Shown: positions 1 through 8,078 of the stretch, one piece after another
Position numbering within the stretch: the stretch's first letter is position 1
Layout: each line of letters begins with the position of its first letter
Origin: Streptomyces sp. NBC_01381
Lineage (GTDB): Bacteria > Actinomycetota > Actinomycetes > Streptomycetales > Streptomycetaceae
DNA length: 64,000 nucleotides
NCBI RefSeq assembly: GCF_026340305.1
Contig: NZ_JAPEPI010000005.1
Location: 1-64,000 of the forward strand
Direction of reading: 5' to 3'
Translations under genes and position numbers: made by a program
Notes under the pieces: model-generated
Seen by the model: only the letters and a program-made list of their open reading frames with translations
Databases searched by the model: none
What the model was told of the DNA's origin: nothing

Positions 1-208
1 GCGGGTACGTGACAATGCCGGGGCCGGGGCGCTTGTGCACGGGGAGGGTGCGCCGATGGGGGTATGTTCCGCGTGGCGTCTTGCAGGTCGCGGTGGTGCT
101 TACCGGGGCCGGGAGGTGATGGCTGTCTCGAACTCCTGACCGTAGCTCACGGCAGGTCGGGGCGAGCGTCCAGAGGGGCTGGGCTCTGGTGGTCGGGGTG
201 GGGGCGGG
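1..208. other. Left edge, no gene seen
   Basis: GC-rich DNA downstream of the lipase-like gene that ends at 209. No reading frame here has a ribosome binding site or a recognisable domain. Confidence 0.4.
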
Positions 209-1489
209 TCATGGGTTGCTGCGCGTGGGGAGTGTGCTGAACCAGCGCACGACCTTTGCTGTTGCCTTCACGTTTGAGCCGAGGTGTTGTGACTTCTGGT
301 GGTCGGCGGTGCCGAGGTCGATGACCGGCACTCCGATTTCTCTTTCCTGGAAGGCTGCGGCGCAGTTGGCGGTGTTCTGGACGGTCGCCTGTTCGTCGCC
401 TTGTGCCCTGTAGAGCCGAATGGGTGCCGTGGGCTTCCAGTGTTTGCATACGCTGTCGGTGGTCCGCAGCCCGGCCGTGAGGCCGCTCTTGGGCCGGGTC
501 AGCAGATCGCGCCCGTATGGCGTCAGTAGTTCGTCCGGCGTGCGGGGCAGCGCGTTGATCATCTGCGGGCCGGTGTGCATGCCGTCGAACAGTTCCTCCA
601 CGGCAGGGTCGCGGAACACCTTGCCCGGGTTGTCGTACACATCGTGGACGCGGTCGAAGGCGACCAGGGTGTATGCGGCGTACACCACGCGCCATCTCGG
701 CTCCAGCTCGCTGTCGCCCGCGAGCAGCGCCGGGATCTGGGCACCCCCGAAGTCGTAGGCCCCGCTGATGGGGGCGAGGGCGCCGGGCCTGAAGTGCCGG
801 TCCTCGCCCGCCTGGAGGGCCCTGGCGAGCCCGAGCGCAGCCGATGCGCCTTGGGAGAAGCCGGTGGCCAGGACGTCACGGTTAAGGGCGCGTCCGGTGG
901 TCGGGGCGAACTGGCGGGCGGCGCGGAGCAGGTCGAGGGAGGCTGTGGCTTGGGACGGCACGTCCATCCAGGGGTGCTTGGCCGGGCCTGTGCCCATGGC
1001 GAGGTAGTCGGGTGCGACGGTGGCGAAGCCTGCGGAGGCGTAGGTGATGGAGGGGCCGGTCAGGAACACCTTCCGCTGCATCGAGGGCGCGTCGATGCGG
1101 TGGACGCCGGTGCCGTGGGCGAACGAGACGGTCCGCAGATGTCCTTGGACCCCGCGCGGGACGGTGAACAGCCCGCTGGCGGTGGTGGGTTGGCCCTTCG
1201 TGTCGATGGTGCGGTAGAGGAGTCGGTAGGCGTCCACGCCGTGGCGGGCGGCGCCGGGGTCGTACCCGCAGGCGGTGAGCTCGGCTGCGGAGTCCTTGGC
1301 CGAGGTGAGGGTGTAGAGCGACTCGGCGGAGAGCAGGGTGCCGCGCTGGGTGGCGGCGTTGGGGGAGGGCGCGGCGGACGTCCCTGATGCAGCGCCGGTG
1401 CTGACGACGCCCGCGCCGGCGAGGATCGTGGCGGCGACGGCGGCTGTGGTGACTCGGCGGTGGCGGTGCGGGGTTCGAGTGACAGGCAC
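209..1489 (-). CDS. Secreted alpha/beta-hydrolase, secretory lipase-like
   Basis: A 426-residue protein predicted to be exported and to hydrolyse esters outside the cell. The N-terminus is Arg/His-rich, followed by a hydrophobic stretch at about residues 13-33 and an Ala-rich cleavage region, which is a Sec-type signal peptide. The nucleophile elbow GFSQG places the catalytic Ser at residue 212. HGTG near residue 125 is consistent with an oxyanion-hole region, and an Asp and a late His (ADHQ, near 405) can complete the triad. Length and layout fit the fungal/actinobacterial LIP secretory-lipase family. The start is GTG at 1489 with a GGGAG-type ribosome site upstream. It stands alone with about 980 bp of gene-free DNA in front, so I regard it as outside the polyketide cluster. 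The natural substrate cannot be told. Confidence 0.8.
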   Translation of the reverse strand: MPVTRTPHRHRRVTTAAVAATILAGAGVVSTGAASGTSAAPSPNAATQRGTLLSAESLYTLTSAKDSAAELTACGYDPGAARHGVDAYRLLYRTIDTKGQPTTASGLFTVPRGVQGHLRTVSFAHGTGVHRIDAPSMQRKVFLTGPSITYASAGFATVAPDYLAMGTGPAKHPWMDVPSQATASLDLLRAARQFAPTTGRALNRDVLATGFSQGASAALGLARALQAGEDRHFRPGALAPISGAYDFGGAQIPALLAGDSELEPRWRVVYAAYTLVAFDRVHDVYDNPGKVFRDPAVEELFDGMHTGPQMINALPRTPDELLTPYGRDLLTRPKSGLTAGLRTTDSVCKHWKPTAPIRLYRAQGDEQATVQNTANCAAAFQEREIGVPVIDLGTADHQKSQHLGSNVKATAKVVRWFSTLPTRSNP

Positions 1490-2467
1490 GGTGCGTTCTC
1501 CCTCGACTCTGGCTGATCCGAAGCGGGTTCAGCCTCCATCGGGGGCGGCGCTGGACGCACTGGTGCACACCCCCGGGCGTGGGGGAGGGGTAGACCCCGG
1601 GTGCCGTCTTGTGATGGTGGGCATGGGGGCCGCCCTCTGCTCTTCGATGTTGGGTGGGGCTCTTGTGCCGGGAAGGGCGGAGCCGGCAGGACGGTGATGG
1701 GCCCAGCTCCTTTGGAGGGTCGTCTTGACCTGCCGTGAGCTGTGGTCGGGAGTTCGAGGCGGTGATCACCTTCCGGCTCCGGTGGGCGCCTCGGTGACCT
1801 GGAGGGTGCCACGGGGAGCGTGCGCCCATGGGCGCACGCTCCCCGTGTAGAAGCGCCCCGGTCCCGGCTCTTGGTGGGGCGGGTGACTGTGTGGTTTCTG
1901 TGTTCCCCGTCCGTGTGGCGCCGGTCCCGTGGTCGATGCAGCCGTGGGGGCCGGACGGGCTGTTCCCGGCGTGGCCGCTTGGCTTTCCGGGCGTCGGCGT
2001 GTGAATGCGGTTGTGTGGCGCGGTTTCGGGGTGAGGCCGGTCTTCTCACTTGTCGACGAGATCTGCATGTGTCTCGTCGTGCACGCCGGTGTGCTCGGGC
2101 GGCGTTCAGTGGTTTTGGGTGGGGTCGGCGGCTGCGGACGTGTCCTCGGTGGCTGTCTGGGCGGTGAGCGGCTGGCGTCGTGGGCCTGCGCGGCAAGGTC
2201 GGTACCGGCGCGGATGCAAGAGGTTGAAGAGTGGTGCTGTGGGTCGCCTGGGTCGTTGGTGGTTTGTCCGCGCGGGGAGTGCCTGGCTCAAGGCGGCTGC
2301 CGGGGGGCTCGGCCGCCCTGGCTCGCGGGTGGTCTGCGGGTCTGATGTCAAGGAACTGTGGGTCGACACTGCGTCCCGCCACCCGAATGGATCTTTATTC
2401 GTTGCGGCGAACGGTGTGCCCGGTAATCGTGCTTATGAGATCAACCGCACTCTCAGTTGGAGGCAAA
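1490..2467. other. Gene-poor region upstream of lipase
   Basis: No open frame here has both codon bias and a ribosome site. The only clear structure is the palindrome at 1810-1847. The lipase promoter should lie near 1490-1600, and the promoter of the small secreted peptide just before 2468. Confidence 0.4.
1810..1847. terminator. Perfect 38-bp palindrome, terminator-like hairpin
   Basis: Positions 1810-1828 are the exact reverse complement of 1829-1847, giving a GC-rich stem that folds on itself on either strand. No run of T follows, as is usual for actinomycete terminators. No gene ends close by, so its partner may be a lost gene. Confidence 0.45.
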
Positions 2468-2656
2468 ATGCGTATCCGTCTTTCTGTCACCGCTCTCGGC
2501 CTGGCCGCGCTCGCGCTGCTGGGCTCGGCGGCCACCGCCACGGCGGCGCCCAGCACTCCCGCGGTCGGCCAGAGCAGGCTGGCGCCGATCGGTGATGACA
2601 ACAATCAGGGGGCTGTGGACTTTTCGGTCGGTGACATGAACGACAACCACGCCTGA
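2468..2656 (+). CDS. Small secreted peptide of unknown function
   Basis: A 62-residue precursor. Residues 1-27 form a textbook signal peptide: MRIR, a hydrophobic Leu/Ala core, then ATATAA before the likely cleavage site. The mature part is only about 35 residues, acidic, and rich in Asp and Asn near the end (GDDNNQ, GDMNDNHA). It has no cysteine, so it is neither a typical chaplin nor a disulfide bacteriocin. GGAGG at 2459-2463 sits just before the ATG, and a strong hairpin follows 11 bases after the stop, so I believe it is expressed. I do not recognise the family. It lies outside the polyketide block and faces away from the lipase gene. Confidence 0.65.
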   Translation: MRIRLSVTALGLAALALLGSAATATAAPSTPAVGQSRLAPIGDDNNQGAVDFSVGDMNDNHA

Positions 2657-2666
2657 GTGTTTGTTT

Positions 2667-2708
2667 CCGTCGCCTCGCCCGGGTCGAGAGGTCCGGGCGG
2701 GGCGACGG
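2667..2708 (+). terminator. Terminator of the small secreted peptide gene
   Basis: A 16-bp stem (2667-2682 with 2693-2708, one G-T pair) and a 10-base loop, beginning 11 bases after the stop codon at 2656. Confidence 0.75.
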
Positions 2709-3396
2709 GTTTGTGGTGTGAGGGGTGGCATGCCGTCGTGAGGGCTTCGAAGCGGGGGCATGCTGGGCCTGGGCGGGCGTGACGTGTGGGGGCTGTCCCT
2801 GTTCGGGGTGGTGGGTGTGTGCTGGTGGGTGTGACTGCTGGATTGCCGTCCTTGCGCCTGCCGGGTGCGGCCGCCGGCGGTTGAGGGGGTACCGCCTGTC
2901 GGGGATGTGGTGGTGCTGGTCTCGGGGTCTCAGGGCCGGGGGCTGTGGCGGCAGGCGGTGGTGGCCGGGCTGCCGGGGTTGGATGAGGCCGGGAGGCCGG
3001 GAGGCCGGCGTTGGTGCATGTGGCGATTGCGGCTGGGGTGGCGGGGGTGTCGCGGCGGACGGTGTGGTGCCGGCCGGCGGTGGCCGGCCGGTGGGGGTGC
3101 GCCGAATCTGTTGCGCGGCGCGGCGGGTTCGTGTTGACGGATGAGTGCACGGATGAGTGGTGGGCCCGTCTCGAACAGCTGGGGGATGTCGCGCGGTGGC
3201 ACCGCCGGCTGGTCCGGGGTCAAAGCGCTGTTGTGCTGGGGCGGTTGGTGTCGTTGGTGTCGTTGGCGGCGATGCATCGGGCGCTGCGTGAACACCTGCG
3301 GGCGGGCCGGGGGGGGCGACCCCGCTTCGCCAATGCCCTGGCCGTCCAGTCCTTGCGCCCTGACCGGCGCCCGGGGCCCGGCGCCGTGGCGGAGGC
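2709..3396. other. Gene-free or decayed DNA
   Basis: Several frames are open because of the high GC content, but none has a convincing start, codon bias or family signature. It precedes the transposase remnant and may be decayed mobile DNA. Confidence 0.35.
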
Positions 3397-3807
3397 ATGG
3401 GCGCACGCTGTCGCCATCTTGGCGGCCTGTCCGGCGCCCGCTGGGTGCCGGCCGGGCCGCTCCTGACGGGCTGGCGGGGGGGCAGGGTCGGCCGTGGCCT
3501 CGGCATCGGCCATCCGCCCCGCCGCGGTCTGCGCGGCCTCCTGGATGCGGTGCTCTGGGTGGTTCGCACCGGGATTGCTTGGCGCTGCTTTCCGCACACT
3601 GGCCCGCACTGGAACGGGGTGTGGCACTGCTTCGGCCGCGGGGAGAAGGGCGGCATCTTGGAGCGGCTCGACGCCCTGATGCGGCGCCGGGTGCGCGAGG
3701 GCGGGAGCCGCCTGGCGGAGCCGGCCGCGGTGGTGATCGACGCGCAGAGCATCATGGCTTGCGCCGGCGTCCCCGCCGTCGAACGGGGCGCCGACGCCAG
3801 GCGGTGA
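3397..3807 (+). pseudogene. Remnant of an IS5-family transposase
   Basis: The frame encodes up to 136 residues. From about residue 45 it resembles the N-terminal part of IS5/IS4-type transposases: LLDAVLWVVRTGIAWR, then a Trp/Phe-rich stretch, then VIDAQSIMACAGVP, the region around the first catalytic Asp. The remaining two thirds, with the second Asp and the Glu of the DDE triad, are missing: the frame stops at 3807 and no continuation is recognisable in another frame. No clean terminal inverted repeats were found. I conclude it is a dead insertion-sequence fragment near the left border of the polyketide cluster. Confidence 0.7.
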
Positions 3808-4080
3808 TCGTGTTGAAGGGCAGTACGCCGGCGGTGAACGGGCCGGCCCCGGTGAGGAGTCGACCGGCCGGGGTGCCTTGGGCAGGGACGGTCAGGGCCG
3901 CCGCGGCGGTGGCGGCCAGGACGCCGGGCGGCAGGATGACCGCCGCGCGCGGGCTGGGCGGCGGGGACTGCGGGTTGGGCTGAGGCGCCGTCAACTCCCT
4001 GTAGGGGCGGGGGGTGCGCCCGTGACGCCGGACGTGTCTGATGCTGGAGGCATGGGCGGGCAGCAACCCCCTCACCCCCG

Positions 4081-4118
4081 ATGACGTGAATCACTCTCCA
4101 TGACGTGAATCGCTCTGC
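4081..4118. repeat. 19-bp tandem repeat, two copies
   Basis: Copies at 4081-4099 and 4100-4118 begin ATGACGTGAATC and differ at two positions. The function is unknown; it could be a protein-binding site or residue of mobile DNA. Confidence 0.6.
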
Positions 4119-4630
4119 GTTGCCGGAAGTGTTGCGGGCAAGGCCGGGGGGGGGAGGGCCGCACGCCGTGTCTGGGGCGTGGGCGACGCGGTCCGCGCGG
4201 GGCCGCCGGGGCCTGCCGCGGATGCTGGGCGTGCTGCGGATGCCGGGGAGCGGGGTGTGCCGGAGGCGGTCGGCGGTGGCGAGAACGCTGCCTGCCCGCC
4301 TTCGTGCCCCGGCTCGGCTGTGGCCGGGCCCCGTGCCCGGGTGTGCTGTTGCCGGGGTGGTGTGGCTTGGGGGTGTGGTGAGGAGGATGGTGTGGGTGTC
4401 CGGGCCGATGGCTTCGTTGTGCCCGGCGCTTCGGTGTTGTTCTCTGCGGAGGCGTTCGAGTGCCTGGTGGTGGATTGCGGCGGGCAGTGGCCGGTGCGCG
4501 CGCGGGGGGCGGTGTCGGCCGGCGCGCTGTGCCTCGATGCCGCTCTGGGCCGGGGCGGTGTCCTGGGCCGGGTCCGGTTCGAGCCGCCCGTCATCGGGAG
4601 GGGACCGGTGTCCGGGGGGCGGTGTTCTTG

Positions 4631-4672
4631 GTGACACCCCCGGGTGGTGAGGTGACACCCCCGGGTGGTGAG
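4631..4672. repeat. Perfect 21-bp tandem repeat, two copies
   Basis: Identical units at 4631-4651 and 4652-4672, each containing ACACCCCCGGG. The second copy pairs with an inverted copy at 4679-4689. Confidence 0.75.
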
Positions 4673-4689
4673 GTGCTGCCCGGGGGTGT
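4655..4689. promoter_or_regulatory. 11-bp inverted repeat, hairpin upstream of the ketoreductase gene
   Basis: ACACCCCCGGG at 4655-4665 pairs exactly with CCCGGGGGTGT at 4679-4689 across a 13-base loop. Either upstream tandem copy could form the left arm, so two alternative hairpins exist. It lies about 285 bp before the ketoreductase start and may be a transcription stop, an operator or a leader structure. Confidence 0.45.
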
Positions 4690-4973
4690 CTGGGGGGTGT
4701 CTGGGGCGGGCGGGCTGTGTTGGGGGCCCGTGGTGAGACCCTCGCTGGCGTTGTGCCTGTACGGGGTGGAGCCCGGTGCGGGGGCGGCGGGTCTCGCCGT
4801 GCTCTGCCGCGGGGTGGGCCGGGCGGGACTCGGGGTGCGGCAGGGCTCGTGGCCGCGGGCGGTTGTCTGTGGCGGGCCCGTGTTCGCACTCCTGGGTCTT
4901 CAGTCATCCTCCAGGGCCGCCCTCCAGGCTCGGACCTGTTCAGGCAGTGTCGGGCAGGTCGGGAGGGAGCATC

Positions 4974-5771
4974 ATGACGGCGGAGCCGCAGAGCGGGGAG
5001 TCTCGGGTCGCGTTGGTCACGGGGGCCACGCGGGGCATCGGCCGTGCGGTGGCCGAGACGCTGGGCAGGGCCGGTGTCAGGGTCTTCATCACGTCGCGCA
5101 GTGCCGAGGATGTGGCGGCGGTGGTGAAGGAGCTGACGGAGTGCGGCATCAGCGTCGACGGCGTCGAGGCCGACGTGCGCTCGGGCCAGGACGTCGCCCG
5201 TTGCGTGGCGGCGGCCGTCGATCGCTTCGGGCCCATCGACATCCTGGTCAACAACGCGGGACGCAGTGGCGGCGGGGTGACCGCGCAGATCACGGACGAG
5301 TTGTGGAACGACGTCGTCGAGACCAATCTGACCAGTGTCTTCCGCGTCACCCGTGAGGTGCTCAACGCGGGCGGGATGGGGTCCAGGTCTGTTGGGCGGA
5401 TCATCAACATCGCCTCCACGGGCGGCAAGCAGGGAGTGGTGCTCGGAGCGCCGTACAGCGCCTCCAAGCATGCGGTGGTCGGCTTCACCAAGTCGCTCGG
5501 GCTGGAACTGGCCAAGACCGGGATCACCGTCAACGCGGTGTGCCCCGGCTATGTGGAGACCCCCATGGCCCGGTCGGTCCGGCAGGGATATGCGGGCCAC
5601 TGGGAGATCGCCGAGGAAGAGGTGCTCAAGCGGTTCGAGGCCAAGATCCCGCTGGGCCGCTACACCGCCCCGGAGGAAGTGGCCGCGCTGGTGGGCTACC
5701 TGGCCTCTCCCGCCGCCGCTCCGATCACCGCCCAGGCCATGAACGTCTGCGGCGGCCTGGGCAACTACTGA
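4974..5771 (+). CDS. Ketoreductase of aromatic polyketide synthesis, ActIII-like SDR
   Basis: A 265-residue cytosolic NADPH-dependent short-chain dehydrogenase. In type II pathways this family reduces one carbonyl (usually C-9) of the nascent poly-beta-ketone on the ACP. The cofactor loop TGATRGIG lies near residues 14-21, NNAG follows near 94, and the catalytic residues are Ser148, Tyr161 and Lys165, a spacing that matches ActIII. The sequence from NIASTGGKQG through YSASKHAVVG and the GNY C-terminus are typical of this subfamily rather than of FabG. The ATG at 4974 has GGGAGG upstream. The aromatase/cyclase gene follows after 38 bp, as in many aromatic clusters. The exact carbonyl reduced is inferred from the family. 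Confidence 0.88.
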   Translation: MTAEPQSGESRVALVTGATRGIGRAVAETLGRAGVRVFITSRSAEDVAAVVKELTECGISVDGVEADVRSGQDVARCVAAAVDRFGPIDILVNNAGRSGGGVTAQITDELWNDVVETNLTSVFRVTREVLNAGGMGSRSVGRIINIASTGGKQGVVLGAPYSASKHAVVGFTKSLGLELAKTGITVNAVCPGYVETPMARSVRQGYAGHWEIAEEEVLKRFEAKIPLGRYTAPEEVAALVGYLASPAAAPITAQAMNVCGGLGNY

Positions 5772-5809
5772 TGCCCGCCCAGTCCGACCGAAGGAGAGCC
5801 GGATCCACC

Positions 5810-6751
5810 ATGGCAGTGACGCATCACGCTCGGCACACGATCACCATCGACGCCCCGGCGCAGGCGGTGTATGCAATCATCGCGGACGCCGCCGACTGGC
5901 CGCGCGTCTTTCCCCCCTCGGTGCACGTGGAGCAGACGCCGCTCGGTGAGGGTGAGGAGATCCTGCAGGTCTGGGCCACGGCCAACGACGAGGTCAAGTC
6001 CTGGCAGTCGCGGCGCCGGCTCGACCCGCAGGCGCTCACGATCGGTTTCCGGCAGGAGAGGAGCACGGCTCCGGCGACGTCGATGGGGGGCCAGTGGCAG
6101 ATCCGCCCGCTGTCCAAGGCCCGGTGCGAGGTCGTGCTCCTGCACGACTTCACGGCCCTGGACGACGCCCCCGAGAACGTCGAGTGGATCAACCGTGCGC
6201 TGGACCACAACAGCGAGGCCGAGCTGGGCCGGATGAAGTCCACCGCGGAGTCGGCCGGGCAGCTGGGGGAACTGCTGTGCACCTTCGAGGACCGGGTGCG
6301 CATCGAGGCGCCGAGCGCCGAGGTGCACGCGTTTTTGTGGCGGGGCGAGCAGTGGCAGGAGCGGCTTCCGCATGTGGCCCGGGTGAAGCTGACGGAGCCG
6401 CAGGAGGACATCCAGGTCCTGGAGATGGACACCATCGCCAGGGACGGCTCGCGGCACACCACCGAGTCGGTGCGGGTGAGTCTTGGCTCCTCCCGGATCG
6501 TCTACAAGCAGCTGCGTGTGCCGCCGTTGCTCACCGCGCATGTGGGGGCCTGGCTCCTTGAGGAGTCGGAGGGGGTGACGACGGCCGTGGCGCGCCACAC
6601 CGTCGTCATCAACCCGTCCTCGGTGACCCTGCTGGGTCCGGAGACCACCGTGGCCGGCGCGCGGGCCTTCATCCGGGACGCGCTGGGCACCAACAGTCTG
6701 GCGACGCTGCGCCACGCCAAGGAGTTCACCGAGCGCAGTCCCGCCCGCTGA
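5810..6751 (+). CDS. Two-domain aromatase/cyclase of aromatic polyketide synthesis
   Basis: A 313-residue cytosolic protein made of two START/SRPBCC-fold halves (about 5-150 and 160-305). Didomain aromatase/cyclases accept the C-9-reduced poly-beta-ketone, and dehydrate and aromatise the first ring. The N-terminal half opens with HTITIDAPAQAVYAIIADAA and contains WPRVFPP; the second half repeats the pattern from RVRIEAPSAEVHAFLW, with WQERLPHV. A preceding C-9 ketoreductase gene normally goes with this didomain type rather than the single-domain TcmN type. The ATG at 5810 has AAGGAG at 5791-5796. A strong hairpin follows the stop, so this gene ends the unit. The first-ring regiochemistry is inferred. 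Confidence 0.87.
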   Translation: MAVTHHARHTITIDAPAQAVYAIIADAADWPRVFPPSVHVEQTPLGEGEEILQVWATANDEVKSWQSRRRLDPQALTIGFRQERSTAPATSMGGQWQIRPLSKARCEVVLLHDFTALDDAPENVEWINRALDHNSEAELGRMKSTAESAGQLGELLCTFEDRVRIEAPSAEVHAFLWRGEQWQERLPHVARVKLTEPQEDIQVLEMDTIARDGSRHTTESVRVSLGSSRIVYKQLRVPPLLTAHVGAWLLEESEGVTTAVARHTVVINPSSVTLLGPETTVAGARAFIRDALGTNSLATLRHAKEFTERSPAR

Positions 6752-6760
6752 CCGCGCAGT

Positions 6761-6800
6761 GCGGCCCCCCGTCCACGCCGGTGGCGTGGACGGGGGCCGC
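6761..6800. terminator. Bidirectional terminator
   Basis: A stem of 18 pairs (6761-6779 with 6783-6800) with one bulged C and a three-base loop, between the convergent aromatase/cyclase and metallo-hydrolase genes. Confidence 0.8.
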
Positions 6801-6823
6801 TCGGGTGTGTCTGCGCCCCTGCC

Positions 6824-7774
6824 TCAGGCGTGGCATGCCACCGGACGGCCGCCGTTGTACTGCGCCATCTCCCCGAAGACCGGCGCCGAGCGGATCTCGG
6901 TGTCCCGCGCCGGCGAGGACTCCTCGGCGTAGGCGCGGTGCAGGTTGGCCACCAGGCGCTCGGGGTCGCGGAGCCCGGCGTAGGGGCCCAGGTCCGCCTC
7001 GCGCGCGGTCTGCAGGGGGGAGAGTCCGGCGGCCAGGCCGGCCCGGGCTCTGTCGCGTACCCACAGCAGGTAGTCCCGGGTGGCGTCGAGGACCTCGGGG
7101 CCCGCGACCGGACCGTGGCCGCCGACGATGACGGCCGGGTCAAGGGCGCGCAGCCGCTCGATGGCCTTAAGGGTGCCGCTCAGCGAGCCCATCAGGACGA
7201 AGGGCGTGCAGCCGGGCAGCAGGACGTCCCCGGCGAACAGGATGCGCTGCCGGGGGAGCCAGGCCACGATGTCGCTGGTGGTGTGCGCGGGGCCGACGTG
7301 CATCAACTCGGCGGTCAGGTCGCCGACATGGAGCGTGGTGCGTTCGCGGAAGGTGAGGGTCGGCAGGGCGAGGCTGATGTCGCCCCACTGCGTGTCCGGC
7401 CAGACCTCGCGCATCGCCAGGCCGCGCCGGGCCATCTCGGTCCGGGTGACCTCGTGGGACACCACGGTGGCGTGCGGGGCGAGCACCGAGTTCCCGAAGT
7501 GGTGGTCCCCGTGGTGGTGGGTGGTGACGATCGTGCGCACCTCCAGGGGGGTGCGGGCGGCGATGGCCGCGCGCAGGGCGCGGGCCCGCCGCTCGGTGGC
7601 GGCGGTGTCCACCACGGCCACCGCGTCGTCGCCGATCAGCACGCCGGCGTTGTTCAGGCACCAGCCCCCGTCCGGCTGGATGTAGGCGTGGACGCCCGGT
7701 GCGAGCTCCTGAAGACGGGGCGGGGCCGGCGCGGGCGGGGCGCCGGGGCGGGGCGTGGCCGATGGCTGGGTCAT
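6824..7774 (-). CDS. Metallo-beta-lactamase-fold cyclase/hydrolase, ActIV-like
   Basis: A 316-residue zinc hydrolase fold. The metal motif is THHHGDHHFGN (HxHxDH), with later ligands in GPAHTTSD, an Asp in FAGDVLLPG and a His in GGHGPVAG. The N-terminal segment, YIQPDGGWCLNNAGVLIGDDAVAVVD, strongly resembles ActIV of actinorhodin synthesis as I remember it. ActIV closes the second ring and releases the bicyclic product from the ACP. The start is ATG at 7774. The gene faces the aromatase/cyclase, from which it is separated by a terminator, and is divergent from the exporter gene. An unrelated lactonase role is possible but less likely in this context. Confidence 0.78.
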   Translation of the reverse strand: MTQPSATPRPGAPPAPAPPRLQELAPGVHAYIQPDGGWCLNNAGVLIGDDAVAVVDTAATERRARALRAAIAARTPLEVRTIVTTHHHGDHHFGNSVLAPHATVVSHEVTRTEMARRGLAMREVWPDTQWGDISLALPTLTFRERTTLHVGDLTAELMHVGPAHTTSDIVAWLPRQRILFAGDVLLPGCTPFVLMGSLSGTLKAIERLRALDPAVIVGGHGPVAGPEVLDATRDYLLWVRDRARAGLAAGLSPLQTAREADLGPYAGLRDPERLVANLHRAYAEESSPARDTEIRSAPVFGEMAQYNGGRPVACHA

Positions 7775-8078
7775 CGGGGAATTCCTTCCCGGGGCAGGGG
7801 TGGGGCAGTGCGCGTGCGGTCCTCACGATCTGCCGTCCCGCTGGAGCGGTGGAGGTGGCGCGATGGCCGCGGAGAGGAGGACCGGCGCAGGAGCCGGCTC
7901 CGCTGTGTGGCACACCTTGCACCGGAGATCTCTGCGGGACATACTGTTCCACAGTTGTGGGGCAAGTTGTTCCGTATCTCGTCGGTGGGCCGGTGCCCAT
8001 GGGCCGGGATCCGCGGATCCATGTGACGGCCGGCCCCGCATCCCCCCATTTCCACAGCTCATCGGCAGGAGAGATCTG
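7775..8078. promoter_or_regulatory. Divergent promoter region, cyclase and MFS exporter genes
   Basis: The 304 bp between two divergent genes. It contains the inverted repeat CCACAGTTGTGG at 7949-7960, flanked by two TGTTCC direct copies (7945-7950 and 7967-7973), a plausible operator for a TetR or MarR repressor. The exporter ribosome site (AGGAGA, about 8067-8072) lies at the right end. Confidence 0.45.

Larger units (their letters stand above)
3808..4973. other. Gene-poor border region with short repeats
   Basis: About 1.1 kb between the transposase remnant and the first polyketide gene. I see no convincing gene. It contains a 19-bp tandem repeat (4081-4118), a 21-bp tandem repeat (4631-4672) and a hairpin (4655-4689). 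The promoter of the ketoreductase gene should lie between about 4700 and 4960. Confidence 0.4.

Noticed and set aside
1060..2382. Long minus-strand frame upstream of the lipase gene
   Set aside because: It overlaps the lipase gene in another frame, is made of Pro/Arg/His runs and has no domain. It is open only because of base composition.
3752..4075. Minus-strand frame of about 107 residues with a hydrophobic stretch
   Set aside because: It overlaps the end of the transposase remnant, has no ribosome site, and is Pro/Arg-rich as expected of GC-driven open frames.
2487..5600. Minus-strand frame of over 1000 residues near the left border
   Set aside because: It covers the small secreted peptide, the transposase remnant and the ketoreductase on the other strand. 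No domain was recognised.
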